A DNA stretch of 64,000 nt from G965276675 sp965276675 (lineage in GTDB: Bacteria > Acidobacteriota > Terriglobia > Terriglobales > Acidobacteriaceae): positions 4,154,001-4,218,000 of the forward strand of contig OZ255624.1 of the NCBI GenBank assembly GCA_965276675.1. The letters run 5' to 3'. The notes beneath the pieces were generated by a model. The model searched no databases and was not told the origin of the DNA. It saw nothing but the letters and a program-made list of their open reading frames with translations. Position 1 is the stretch's first letter. Each line of letters opens with the position of its first letter. Positions 8,523 through 16,899 of the stretch are shown piece after piece. The translations under genes were made by a program, and so were the position numbers.

Positions 8523-9065
8523 ATGTCCATGGACCCAATCAACTGTGAACCGCTCAAGAAGCTGGTGCGCACCGTGCCGGATTTTCCCAAGCCGGGCATT
8601 CTCTTTTACGACGTAACCACGCTGCTCAAAGACCCGACCGGCTTCGCGACGCTCATCGACGGTCTCGCGGCCCACTATCTCACCTGTGACGTCGATCTGG
8701 TGTTGGGCATTGAGGCGCGCGGGTTTATCTTCGGTCCGGCTCTTGCGTACCGGCTGAACGCCGGCTTTGTGCCGGTGCGCAAGCCGAAGAAGCTGCCCGC
8801 CGAGGTGGCCCGCGTCACCTATGACCTGGAATACGGCAGCGACTCGCTGGAGATCCACGTGGATGCGATTGAGCCCGGCCAGAATGTCGTAATCGTGGAT
8901 GATCTGCTCGCGACCGGCGGCACCATGGAGGCGACTATCAAGCTAGTGCGACAGCTCGGCGGACGCATCGCCGGCCTTGGCTTTGCCGTGGAGCTCGACT
9001 TCCTCAAGGGACGCGACCGCTTCCCGGAGTATGACGTTTTTAGCCTTCTGCACTACAACGAATAG
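8523..9065 (+). CDS. apt: Adenine phosphoribosyltransferase
   Basis: 180 residues starting at 8523 (a second in-frame ATG lies at 8529). The N-terminal FPKPGILFYDVTTLL and the GIEARGFIFGPALAYRL block are diagnostic of Apt. The PRPP-binding loop VVIVDDLLATGGTM follows at about residues 120-134. The enzyme makes AMP from adenine and PRPP in purine salvage. It is the last gene of the efp-acyP-apt run. Confidence 0.95.
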   Translation: MSMDPINCEPLKKLVRTVPDFPKPGILFYDVTTLLKDPTGFATLIDGLAAHYLTCDVDLVLGIEARGFIFGPALAYRLNAGFVPVRKPKKLPAEVARVTYDLEYGSDSLEIHVDAIEPGQNVVIVDDLLATGGTMEATIKLVRQLGGRIAGLGFAVELDFLKGRDRFPEYDVFSLLHYNE

Positions 9066-9122
9066 TGCGGGCAAGCGCCAGATCGTGAGAGTCGCTCTCC
9101 CGATCTGGCATGATCGCCGGAC

Positions 9123-9281
9123 TTAGACCGCAGTTCGTCCACTGAAGAACGAGATGATGAACGAAATCACAGCCAGAATGATCAGGATGTGGATCAAGAA
9201 CCCGGCCACGTGAAAGACTGCAAAACCCAACACCCACCCGATCAGCAGAAGTACGGCAAGGCCAATCAGTATTCCCCTCAT
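9123..9281 (-). CDS. Small lmo0937-family membrane protein
   Basis: 52 residues, starting at the ATG at 9281 with GGAG six bases upstream. The protein (MRGILIGLAVLLLIGWVLGF, then VFHVAGFLIHILIILAVI) is almost wholly two transmembrane helices joined by an FHVAG turn. This is the pattern of the lmo0937/DUF5670 family of tiny membrane proteins found widely in bacteria, often stress-induced. Function is unknown. It converges on apt. Confidence 0.8.
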   Translation of the reverse strand: MRGILIGLAVLLLIGWVLGFAVFHVAGFLIHILIILAVISFIISFFSGRTAV

Positions 9282-9505
9282 AGTTTCTCCTTGATGAAGC
9301 TATCCTGAGCGGAAGCAGCTTACTCAGCACAGGTTGGATGTTGCAAGCGGCGGAAGTGAACACGCGAATCTCAGCCTGTTTGTCACAAAGGTAGCTCAAG
9401 ACACACGGGGCACTCGGCTGGAGCGGCGGCGGTAAACTTTCGGAACCATCGCGGTGATGGTAGGCGATTGCCCGGCCCTGGCGCTGAGTTACACTTGCGC
9501 AAGTC

Positions 9506-10258
9506 ATGGGACTTGCGAACAAGCTATTCCACAAGGTGTTTGTAGGTTCCGGTGTGCACGGCGTCTACCCTAAATTTGCCGCCGCCCGCGCTGCGGCGCC
9601 AAAGGGGAGGAAGCTCGGGTACGACAACCAGGAGTCTAGCAATCTGTACCCGTATCTGCTCGACTTTACTAAGATCAGCGACTTTGCCGCGCTCTTCTAC
9701 TTCACGCAACTGGTCGGGCCGGGTACTCGGATCTTCGACTTTGGCGGCAATACGGGTGTGCTGTACTACAGCTATCAGCGGCGCTGGAAGCTGCCTGGAA
9801 ACGTAACCTGGACAGTATGCGACGTGCCCGCAGTCATTGAAGCCGGGCAGGAGTTGGCAAAGACGCGGCCCAGTCCCGGTCTCTCGTTTACTTCAGAGTT
9901 CGCAGATGCCGCAGGTTCGGATCTCTTGTTGACTTCGGGCACCATTCAGTATGTGGAAGAGAGCCTGCCCACTCTGCTGACCAAGCTTGGCAGGCGAACG
10001 CCGAAGCACATACTGGCCAATCGCATACCGCTTTGGGATAAGCCCGCGATCGCGACGCTGCAGAACCTCGGTCCTGTCACCTGTCCGTACCAGATCTTCA
10101 ACCGCCAGGAGTTTCTGGCAGGCATGGAGGGCGCGGGTTACCGAGTGGCGGACACCTGGGAGTGCCCCGAAAGCGGGATCTCAGTACGCTGGCACCCCAG
10201 TGCTCGACTGCGAGGCTACACCGGCATTCTCTTCGAACGAACCTCTAATCAGACTTGA
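9506..10258 (+). CDS. TIGR04325-family putative methyltransferase, paralogue A
   Basis: 250 residues. The SAM-binding motif IFDFGGNTGVLYY lies at about residues 75-87, followed by VCDVPAVIEAG and a TSGTIQYVEE strand-loop, giving a Rossmann methyltransferase. The N-terminal HKVFVGSGVHGVYPKFAAAR and YPYLLDFTKISDF match the TIGR04325 (LIC12133) family, which is often found with surface-polysaccharide genes. The substrate is unknown. Paralogue B at 11675 is closely similar over its full length; the acyltransferase gene lies between them. The start is supported by the conserved N-terminus shared with paralogue B. Confidence 0.82.
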   Translation: MGLANKLFHKVFVGSGVHGVYPKFAAARAAAPKGRKLGYDNQESSNLYPYLLDFTKISDFAALFYFTQLVGPGTRIFDFGGNTGVLYYSYQRRWKLPGNVTWTVCDVPAVIEAGQELAKTRPSPGLSFTSEFADAAGSDLLLTSGTIQYVEESLPTLLTKLGRRTPKHILANRIPLWDKPAIATLQNLGPVTCPYQIFNRQEFLAGMEGAGYRVADTWECPESGISVRWHPSARLRGYTGILFERTSNQT

Positions 10259-10264
10259 TCCAGC

Positions 10265-11308
10265 CTACGCCAGCGTCCGTTCCAGCTCCGGCACAACCGT
10301 GTCTGATATCGCTGGTGCGGGTATCGCCGGGGCGGGAGCGGAGGAGCGCAGTCCGGCAGTCAACTGATGGCCAAAGCGGATGCAGGGCTTCTCGACCAGG
10401 TAGTAGCTGAGCATTGCACAGAGGAACGGGCAGAGCAGGGCAAGCGGAAAGGACTGTACTGGCCCCAGTTGCCGCGCGACCCCAACCAGAAAGAGCATCT
10501 GCCAGATGTACAAGCTGTAAGAGATGCGGCCCAGCCAGCGCACGCCGCGCAACTCCAGCACGCGTCCCAAGATCGCCGAGGGTCGAAGCACGGTATGCGC
10601 GATGAGAAACGGGATCGCAAGCGCGACAATCGTGCGCCGTTCAGGCTGGGAGGTGAGCAGAGTCAGCAACGTCGCCGTGCCCACCACGATACTGCTCGCC
10701 GTGGCGACCGTGAGCTTCGCTCGCAGCCATGCACGGATGGTAGGCTTCTCCAGCAGCAGCGCCATCATGCCGCCACAGAACAGGGCGTCGATGCGATTCT
10801 CTGTCCGGAATTGCAGCAGAGCGCCGGGAAACAGGTGGTGGGAGTACTCGATCCAACGAATCGCAACGCACATGAGCGCCAGGACCCCAGCTACCCGCAT
10901 CGCCCAACGCCAGGAAAGCAGCAGCAGCAGAACGGGAATGATCAGGTAGAAATGCTCTTCCACCGCGAGCGACCAGAAGTGCCCCGTATACCAGCTTCCA
11001 GCATAGATGTAGTTGCGTGCGAAGAGCAGAACAGACCCCAGCTCTCGGTACCCGATCTGCGGCAGGAGGCCCGCCACTCTCAGTCCAAGAAGAGCGGCGA
11101 GATACAGCAGGATCGGCGGCAGGATGCGGAAGACCCGTCGCAGATAGAAGCGCGAAAGGCTAATGGCGCCGTTGGCCTGCTTCTCCCGCAACAACAGCGT
11201 GCAGATCAGGAAGCCACTCAGCGTGAAGAAGATGTCAACGCCGTACCCGGCATGGCTCAGAAATCCAGCTAACAGGCGGCCGAGCGCAGTACCGCTGTTC
11301 ATCAGCAT
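10265..11308 (-). CDS. Membrane acyltransferase (acyltransferase_3 family), N-terminus cut by a frame break
   Basis: 347 residues with about nine membrane helices. Motifs DIFFTLSGFLICTLLL, RFYLRRVFRILPP and HFWSLAVEEHFYL mark the OafA/YrhL-type family that acylates cell-surface sugars. The first conserved block, IPTLDGWRALAISLVIGAHC, is present upstream in the same frame but has no start codon and meets a TGA. Removing one C from a C7 tract (11390-11396) would connect it to an ATG at 11405. The frame as written therefore starts too late and lacks the catalytic His region. It lies between two putative methyltransferase paralogues, which suggests joint surface-glycan modification. Confidence 0.8.
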   Translation of the reverse strand: MLMNSGTALGRLLAGFLSHAGYGVDIFFTLSGFLICTLLLREKQANGAISLSRFYLRRVFRILPPILLYLAALLGLRVAGLLPQIGYRELGSVLLFARNYIYAGSWYTGHFWSLAVEEHFYLIIPVLLLLLSWRWAMRVAGVLALMCVAIRWIEYSHHLFPGALLQFRTENRIDALFCGGMMALLLEKPTIRAWLRAKLTVATASSIVVGTATLLTLLTSQPERRTIVALAIPFLIAHTVLRPSAILGRVLELRGVRWLGRISYSLYIWQMLFLVGVARQLGPVQSFPLALLCPFLCAMLSYYLVEKPCIRFGHQLTAGLRSSAPAPAIPAPAISDTVVPELERTLA

Positions 11309-11389
11309 GGGGTAGCAATGCGCGCCGATGACCAGACTGATCGCTAACGCCCGCCATCCATCCAGTGTGGGAATATAAGAAGATTTGCT

Positions 11390-11396
11390 GGGGGGG
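11390..11396 (-). repeat. C7 homopolymer at the acyltransferase 5' end
   Basis: Seven consecutive C on the coding (minus) strand, six codons at most after an ATG at 11405. With six C the frame reads MSLPPSKSSYIPTLDGWRAL into the acyltransferase; with seven it is out of frame. It may be a slippage switch, a mutation or a sequencing error. Confidence 0.55.
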
Positions 11397-11674
11397 TAGG
11401 CTCATGGTTGCGACTCGCAGCTGGATTCGACGCCGTTCCCGGCAAGAAACTTATTGGATACTAAGTTTCTTCCTCGAGGAGAATTGAGTAATTTCTATAT
11501 CTCTGGTAACCTGCGCCGGCTTTAGGTAAGTAACTTATGTCCAATTTTGGCGTCCACTGAACAGAGCAATGCCGTGATATTCCTCCAGGAGTCGGTTGAC
11601 CCTGGCGCATCTACTTTTCAATTTTCAATACCTGTCGCGACCGGCACTGGGTCGCCCTGAGGGACGCAAGCAGC

Positions 11675-12466
11675 ATGAGAGTTTTTCAGAAGCTCTACCA
11701 CAAGGTCTTCGTTGGTTCACGGACTAGCGGCGTGTACCCGGACGTGGCCGCGGCGAGGCGGGCTATCCCGGCAGACCGCAAGGTGGGCTATGACCATGAA
11801 GAGGCAGCTAACCTTTACCCGTGGCTCGCAGAACACACCAAGATCAGCGACTTCGCAGTGCTCTTCCATTTCGCGCAGATAGTCAGGCCGGGCATGCGGA
11901 TCTTCGACTTCGGCGGCAATATCGGTGTGCTCTACTACGCTTACGGAAGACGCTGGAAGCTGCCTCCGGATGTGCAGTGGATTGTCTGCGATGTGCCGGC
12001 GGTGGTGGAAGCAGGGCGGGCTCACGCTGCGTTGCACCCCAGCCCCGGCCTCTCCTTCACTACCAACTTCGAGGATGCGGCGGGCACCGACGTCCTGCTC
12101 ACCTCCGGCACGCTCCAGTGCGTCGAGGATGACTTTGCCCGGATGCTGTCACGGCTGGGAGATCGGAAGCCGCCGCACTTGTTTGTGAACCGCATGCCAT
12201 TGTGGGACCGGCCCGCTTTCGTGACGCTGCAGGACCTGGGGCCGGTGATTTACCCATACCAGGTCTTTAATCGCGCGGCCTTTCTGACCTCCATGAGTGC
12301 GCAGGGCTATTCCGTTCTGGACCAGTGGGAATGCCCGGAGAAGGTGCTGTCGATCCGCTTTCGCCCACAGCTGCGCATCCGGAGCTTCGATGGCTACTAC
12401 TTTGGGCTGCCAGGAGTGATGCTCTCGACGACGGAAGGTCGCGTGATTGCCCCTGAAGGTAGATGA
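11675..12466 (+). CDS. TIGR04325-family putative methyltransferase, paralogue B
   Basis: 263 residues, closely similar to the protein at 9506 (shared KLYHKVFVGS, GVYPDVAAAR, TKISDFAVLFHF, VCDVPAVVEAG, TSGTLQCVED). The SAM motif is IFDFGGNIGVLYY. It has a 14-residue extension at the C-terminus that paralogue A lacks. The 270 bases upstream (11406-11674) are AT-richer and carry no gene. The pair probably arose by local duplication around or before insertion of the acyltransferase gene. The substrate is not known. Confidence 0.82.
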   Translation: MRVFQKLYHKVFVGSRTSGVYPDVAAARRAIPADRKVGYDHEEAANLYPWLAEHTKISDFAVLFHFAQIVRPGMRIFDFGGNIGVLYYAYGRRWKLPPDVQWIVCDVPAVVEAGRAHAALHPSPGLSFTTNFEDAAGTDVLLTSGTLQCVEDDFARMLSRLGDRKPPHLFVNRMPLWDRPAFVTLQDLGPVIYPYQVFNRAAFLTSMSAQGYSVLDQWECPEKVLSIRFRPQLRIRSFDGYYFGLPGVMLSTTEGRVIAPEGR

Positions 12467-12473
12467 CAGTGGT

Positions 12474-12757
12474 TTAGAGTTGCTGCCTTTCCCCTGCGGG
12501 ATGCGCTTGGTCGCGCAGCTCCGGGTGAGCATCCACGTAATCGAGCCCAACCATGATCTCGATCGTCTCGGTCTTTCCAGAGTCCGTGAGGAGATCAGAC
12601 AGCCTGGCATGGAGTTGCCGTCAATAACGCCCCACTCGAGCAGGCTGGCGAAGTAGCCGTGCCAGACGGCGGAAACCAAAGGATTGCCGGGCCTCGCCTG
12701 CAAATGCGCGAGTAGGCGTGAGCGCAACTCATCCTCTTCGGGGATAATTACGGTCAT
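12474..12757 (-). pseudogene. Small hypothetical protein with a single frame break
   Basis: Starts at the ATG at 12757 with GGGAGG eight bases upstream. The first frame gives about 48 residues (MTVIIPEEDELRSRLLAHLQ...YFASLLEWGVIDGNS). One base later the neighbouring frame carries on sensibly (ARLSDLLTDSGKTETIEIMV, then GLDYVDAHPELRDQAHP) to a stop at 12474-12476. One extra C near 12611 would join both into about 94 residues. The acidic, helical protein has no recognised domain. It may be a real gene with a sequence error or a new pseudogene. Confidence 0.55.
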
Positions 12758-12871
12758 AATCAATACCTCCCGAAGATTGTCATACCATCCGACGCGCAAC
12801 TTTGTCGGGAGGACAGGGCTTTAGGACCGAGCCTAAATCGAGCGATGAGAGTGGTTCCCGAGCGCGATCCC

Positions 12872-14458
12872 CTAACGCTTCGCCTTCGGGCCTACGGAGC
12901 GCACTGCTTCCGGGGCATCGAACTTGCCGAAATTCTCCTCGAACCGTGCGGCCAACTCGGCTGCCTGCCGATCGTACCCGGCCTTGTCCGCCCAAGCGTT
13001 GCGCGGGTTGAGCAACTCTTCCGGCACGCCCGGACAGCTCCGCGGAATGCTGAGGCCGAAGGCGCTCTCGGTGTGGAACTCCACCCCGTTGAGATTGCCG
13101 TTAAGCACGGCGGCGACGATCGCGCGCGTGTGGGGCAGGCTCATGCGCTTCCCGGTGCCGAATGCGCCACCAGTCCAGCCCGTGTTGACCAGCCAGCACT
13201 GCGCGTCGTGCTGCCGCAGACGCTTCCCAAGCATCTCTGCGTAGACCTTGGGCGCGAGCGGCAGAAAGGGAGAGGCGAAGCAGGTGGAGAACTCTGGCAC
13301 CGGCTCCGAGCCCAGGCCCGCCTCCGTGCCAGCCAACTTGGCCGTGTAGCCGGAGAGGAAGTGATACATCGCCTGCTCCGGGGTCAGCCGGGCGACGGGT
13401 GGTAGGACGCCAAAGGCATCCGCGGCCAGGAAGAGCACATTCTTAGGATGGCCACCCATACCGGGAATCATCGCGTTGTGGATGAACTCGACGGGGTAGG
13501 CAGCGCGGGTGTTCTCGGTGTAGCGAATGTCCGAGTAGTCCGGCTCGCTGGTCTTGGGGTCGATCACTACGTTTTCAAGCACCGCCCCAAAGCGGATGGC
13601 ATGAAAGATCTGCGGCTCCTTCTCTTCGGAGAGGTCGACGCACTTGGCATAGCAGCCGCCCTCGATGTTGAAAACGCCCTTGGAGCTCCAGCCGTGCTCG
13701 TCATCGCCGATCAGGCGGCGAGTCGGGTCAGCCGAGAGCGTGGTCTTCCCGGTGCCAGAGAGGCCGAAGAAAAGAGCGCTTACGCCATCCTCCCCGACGT
13801 TTGCGGAGCAGTGCATGGGAAAGACATCGCGCCCGGGCAGCAGAAAGTTCATCACGCCGAAGATGCACTTCTTCATCTCGCCGGCGTACTTGGTGCCGCC
13901 GATGAGCACGATTTTGCGGGTGAAGTCCGTGATGATGAAGGTGCTGGAGGTGGTGCCGTCGCGCTCCGGGACGGCCTCGAACTCCGGCGCTGCGATAACG
14001 GTGAACTCCGCTGCATGCCCCTTCAGTTCGGCAGCCGTGGGCCGCATGAAGAGTTGCTTGACAAAGAGGGAATGCCACGCATACTCGGCGATGATCTGGA
14101 TGGGCAGACGGTACTCGGGATCCGCGCCGGCGAAGAGATCCAGGGCGTAGAGGTCGCGCTCGCGCATGTGTTCGAGCACACGCTCCAGCAGAGCTGCGAA
14201 TTTCTCCGGCGGAAAGGGCTGGTTGACCTTGCCCCAGTGCACGCGATCGGCGGTCGCCTCATCCCGAACAATAAATTTGTCGCGCGGGGAGCGGCCTGTG
14301 CGCGCTCCGGTAAGCGCGACCAGCGCGCCGTTGGCTGCAAGTTTGGCCTCGCCGCGGGCGATGGCTGCTTCGACCAGTTGTGGTGTCGACAGATTGCGAT
14401 GGACGTGGGGTCCCTCAACCAGATTCTTTGGATTTTTGCTCGCGGTCACCGCACCCAT
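12872..14458 (-). CDS. pckA: Phosphoenolpyruvate carboxykinase (ATP)
   Basis: 528 residues from the ATG at 14458, chosen because AAGGGAG lies just upstream and the length then fits the family. It has the PEPCK-specific TGARTGRSPRDKFIV, the P-loop GLSGTGKTTLSADP, kinase-2 IGDDEHGW, and the adenine-binding region TRAAYPVEFI. ATP-type PEPCK converts oxaloacetate and ATP to phosphoenolpyruvate, the entry step of gluconeogenesis. All key residues appear intact. It is a single-gene unit. Confidence 0.96.
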   Translation of the reverse strand: MGAVTASKNPKNLVEGPHVHRNLSTPQLVEAAIARGEAKLAANGALVALTGARTGRSPRDKFIVRDEATADRVHWGKVNQPFPPEKFAALLERVLEHMRERDLYALDLFAGADPEYRLPIQIIAEYAWHSLFVKQLFMRPTAAELKGHAAEFTVIAAPEFEAVPERDGTTSSTFIITDFTRKIVLIGGTKYAGEMKKCIFGVMNFLLPGRDVFPMHCSANVGEDGVSALFFGLSGTGKTTLSADPTRRLIGDDEHGWSSKGVFNIEGGCYAKCVDLSEEKEPQIFHAIRFGAVLENVVIDPKTSEPDYSDIRYTENTRAAYPVEFIHNAMIPGMGGHPKNVLFLAADAFGVLPPVARLTPEQAMYHFLSGYTAKLAGTEAGLGSEPVPEFSTCFASPFLPLAPKVYAEMLGKRLRQHDAQCWLVNTGWTGGAFGTGKRMSLPHTRAIVAAVLNGNLNGVEFHTESAFGLSIPRSCPGVPEELLNPRNAWADKAGYDRQAAELAARFEENFGKFDAPEAVRSVGPKAKR

Positions 14459-14702
14459 TCCCGCTCCCTTTCGATTGCCGGCAGGCAACACAAGACCGTC
14501 TATTGTGCCATTCGGAGAGCGAAGAAGGCAAAGGATTGACTGGAGGGCTGGGGGTCGGCTTGTTCCGGGTTGAGCACAGTTACTGAAAACGGAACTTTCC
14601 CGGTATTACAGAATTGTTTCCGGGTGGCCGCCACACGGGAGGAGTCCACCCGTGTGATTCTTCGGGCAGTTATTGAGAACGCACCCACGTCTGAGCCCGG
14701 TG

Positions 14703-15086
14703 TCAAAAGCGAATATAGAGGGAGTTTCCTTCTGTATCTGCCAGTTTCAGAATCCTCGCAGGATATCCCGCCGCTTGAATCACATGCCGCAGACCTAACC
14801 ATGTTTCCCCGCCCGCCGAAGTACCTCCATTCACCCACATTCCCGCGCCTCTTTCTCCACGAACCAGATCCTCCGCCGCGAGGTTATCGTACGCGACGAG
14901 CACCGTGTTCCTGGAGACGCGCAGGAGCCTCGCCATCACTCGCGTTGAGGGTAGACGCGCCTTACAATGGATGGAGCCGCTGCGGATAGCTTGCGCTATC
15001 TGATAATAAATCTGCCGATATAATGGAACCCTCGACGCCCGGTCCAGGTTGATCGGCGGCACGAAGAGTTCTCGACGATGGCTCAT
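14703..15086 (-). CDS. Short GntR-type transcription regulator (MocR-like DNA-binding domain alone)
   Basis: 127 residues from the ATG at 15086. Residues about 15-85 form a GntR winged helix: PLYRQIYYQIAQAIRSGSIH, then RLPSTRVMARLLRVSRNTVL, then YDNLAAEDLVRGERGAGMWV. This matches the N-terminal domain of MocR regulators, but the aminotransferase-like effector domain is absent. Only about 40 residues follow, ending ADTEGNSLYIRF. The gene is divergent from the VOC gene with an 80-base gap, so it may control it. It could be a natural short form or a remnant. Confidence 0.72.
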   Translation of the reverse strand: MSHRRELFVPPINLDRASRVPLYRQIYYQIAQAIRSGSIHCKARLPSTRVMARLLRVSRNTVLVAYDNLAAEDLVRGERGAGMWVNGGTSAGGETWLGLRHVIQAAGYPARILKLADTEGNSLYIRF

Positions 15087-15166
15087 AAGTGGCCCTCTCA
15101 AGTGGCCCTTTTCATTGTGCACCCATTGCGCATAAATAGTGGGGTAGAAGAAGGAGGACAAAACCC

Positions 15167-15571
15167 ATGATTTCAGGTGGCAACGCAACCCTATTCGTCT
15201 CAAACATGGATCGGGCCATCGTGTTTTACACGGAAGTCTTAGGACTTAAGCTCACTAACCGCTTTGGCAATGACTGGGCCACAGTCGAGGCTGGCAAAGG
15301 ACTCACAATCGGTCTGCATCCGGCTTCGCCGAAGTATCCCGCACCCGGAACAAAGGGAGCTATCGCGCTCGGACTGGAAATCGACGAACCCATTGAAAAG
15401 GTAATAGGGTGTCTCAGCAGAAAGGGCGTGCAGATCAAGGGCTCCATCGTGAAAGGTGAATCCGGAAATTTTGCTAATCTGGATGACCCCGACGGCAACA
15501 CAATTTATTTATGGGAGGTCAATCGCCGAGTCGTCCCTGAAACTGAATTCGCACACGCCGGAACAGTGTAG
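15167..15571 (+). CDS. VOC-superfamily (glyoxalase/bleomycin-resistance-like) protein
   Basis: 134 residues. It has the typical two beta-alpha-beta-beta-beta modules: ATLFVSNMDRAIVFYTEVLG at the N-terminus and FANLDDPDGNTIYLWEV near the end. VOC proteins bind a metal or a small ligand and include glyoxalases, dioxygenases and drug-binding proteins. The exact reaction cannot be assigned. AAGGAGG sits at the start codon. It is divergent from the short GntR regulator. Confidence 0.82.
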   Translation: MISGGNATLFVSNMDRAIVFYTEVLGLKLTNRFGNDWATVEAGKGLTIGLHPASPKYPAPGTKGAIALGLEIDEPIEKVIGCLSRKGVQIKGSIVKGESGNFANLDDPDGNTIYLWEVNRRVVPETEFAHAGTV

Positions 15572-15663
15572 GCCGGCTATCGGTTGATTTGCTGTTTTAA
15601 CCGAAAATGACCATCGATCAGTTTCGGCGCATGGCTCTGAGCCTGAGCGAGCGTTAGCGGCGG

Positions 15664-16053
15664 CTAAGCCAGGCTTTCGTTGATGACGGGCAGCATGGGG
15701 AGCTCGGCGGTGCTTCCGGCTTCTTGCATCACGGTTGCCAGGTGATCCAGCACCTCTTCAGTGCTCATGGTGTACATCTCGCGGCCGTTGTCATAGCCAT
15801 TTTCGATCGACCGCTTCAGGTAAAGTCCGGCGATCTGGGCAGCCAGCCGATCGGTGATCACATGCCCGGTGCGCTTCTTCTGCTCTACCCAGGCCTGGGC
15901 CGGTAGCGCAATCCACATGGGGCGCTCGTTGACGTCGAAGCGCACATCGATGGCGTCCGCGTGGCGGGTGGCGATGGCCACGATGTTGGCGCGCCAGCGG
16001 CAGTGCAGCGTCTCCCCGGTCCAGCGATCGACTACGTCGTAGTTCTCATACAT
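15664..16053 (-). CDS. Hypothetical protein, 129 residues
   Basis: Begins MYENYDVVDRWTGETLHCRW and has no signal peptide or membrane segment. The N-terminal half looks beta-rich (RWRANIVAIATRHADAIDVR) and the C-terminal half helical (MSTEEVLDHLATVMQEAGS). No known domain is recognised. Reading-frame integrity, normal composition and the absence of a competing frame support a real gene. It stands alone between the VOC gene and an inverted interspersed repeat. Confidence 0.6.
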   Translation of the reverse strand: MYENYDVVDRWTGETLHCRWRANIVAIATRHADAIDVRFDVNERPMWIALPAQAWVEQKKRTGHVITDRLAAQIAGLYLKRSIENGYDNGREMYTMSTEEVLDHLATVMQEAGSTAELPMLPVINESLA

Positions 16054-16108
16054 GGTGCTTCTAGCCTACGTCGACGCGGGCCGGGCGGCAACCTGGGGGT
16101 GGAGAACA

Positions 16109-16138
16109 GCAGATCCCTCCGCTTCGGTCAGGATGACA
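16109..16138 (-). repeat. Interspersed TGTCATCC-type repeat, inverted copy
   Basis: On the minus strand this reads TGTCATCCTGACCGAAGCGG, then AGGGATCTGC, with the same two ends as the copies near 148, 310 and 705. It lies in the gap before the DksA-type gene. Confidence 0.6.
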
Positions 16139-16290
16139 TAGAAGCGGCCGAGGGTACTTTGCCCGCCTGAAGAGCAGCCTGTGGACAAAATCGGACCAGT
16201 CGAAAAAATAAACAAATGTTCTCCCCGTTTGTGCGTCCAATAGTTGACATTTGGTAGACCCAACCGAGTGAGACGAGGAGTACCAGCGCT

Positions 16291-16686
16291 GTGGCCAAGA
16301 CCCCCAAACCTACCCCAACCCCTCCCACCCCGAACTTTGGGGAGAAGCTTCTCCAACAGAAACAGTTACTTGAGCGCTCGATGGTCTCTGCCGTGGAGCA
16401 GGGGCGCGAGTCGGGTGTCGACGATACCCAGGACGTAGCCGACCAGGCGGTCGCTTCCTACCAGAAGGAGCTGCTCTTTCGCCAGAGCGACAGCGGGCAC
16501 GCACAGCTGCAACTGGTGATCCAGGCCATGGACCGGCTGGAGGAAGGCACCTTTGGGGAGTGCGTGCATTGCAACACGACCATCGGCGCGAAGCGGCTCG
16601 AGGCGCTTCCCTGGACGCCCTACTGCATCGAGTGTCAGGAGAAATACGAAAACGGCGAGTTCGAGCTGCCAGGCCGCGCCGCGTAA
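16291..16686 (+). CDS. TraR/DksA-family zinc-finger protein
   Basis: 131 residues from a GTG start at 16291 (GAGGAG upstream). A proline-rich N-terminus leads to a helical stretch, then the zinc finger with CVHC and CIEC about 20 residues apart (FGECVHCNTTIGAKRLEALP). This is the DksA/TraR C4 finger. Family members bind in the RNA polymerase secondary channel and tune initiation, often with ppGpp. The coiled-coil tip acidic pair of true DksA is not obvious, so a role as a DksA-like factor is an inference. A rho-independent terminator follows. Confidence 0.82.
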   Translation: MAKTPKPTPTPPTPNFGEKLLQQKQLLERSMVSAVEQGRESGVDDTQDVADQAVASYQKELLFRQSDSGHAQLQLVIQAMDRLEEGTFGECVHCNTTIGAKRLEALPWTPYCIECQEKYENGEFELPGRAA

Positions 16687-16712
16687 CTTCATAATCGGGA
16701 TTTAATAACGAG

Positions 16713-16737
16713 AAGGCACCTCCGGGTGCCTTTTGCT
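16713..16737 (+). terminator. Rho-independent terminator after the DksA-type gene
   Basis: Perfect 8-bp stem AAGGCACC/GGTGCCTT with loop TCCG, followed by a T run, 26 bases after the stop codon. Confidence 0.85.
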
Positions 16738-16899
16738 ATGTGCGGGAGGGCGGAAGTGGACCAGTGTTCGTCGAAGAGAACGGCTCACAATAACTACCGA
16801 TTCCGCAACAATCAACTGGGCCGCTCCCACGGAGGGTAGTGGGTCAGTTTCCGAGTAGCCGTGATTCGGGAGTAACCCGAGTCGCTTCCGAGAAGACGA

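Noticed and set aside
9381..9407. TGTCACA as a further ECF41 promoter
   Set aside because: The sequence 16 bases downstream is CACG, not CGTC, and no suitable gene begins nearby.
10367..11272. Plus-strand frame of 301 residues opposite the acyltransferase
   Set aside because: It is rich in Gln, Arg and His without any fold signal, whereas the minus strand encodes a typical multi-helix membrane enzyme.
12149..12757. A single 200-residue minus-strand protein through this region
   Set aside because: After about 48 residues the frame loses sense and runs antisense to the methyltransferase gene; the true continuation is in the neighbouring frame and ends at 12474.
13448..14539. Plus-strand frame of 363 residues opposite pckA
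   Set aside because: It is antisense to a complete, well-conserved enzyme and shows no family motif; it is a shadow of GC-rich codon use.
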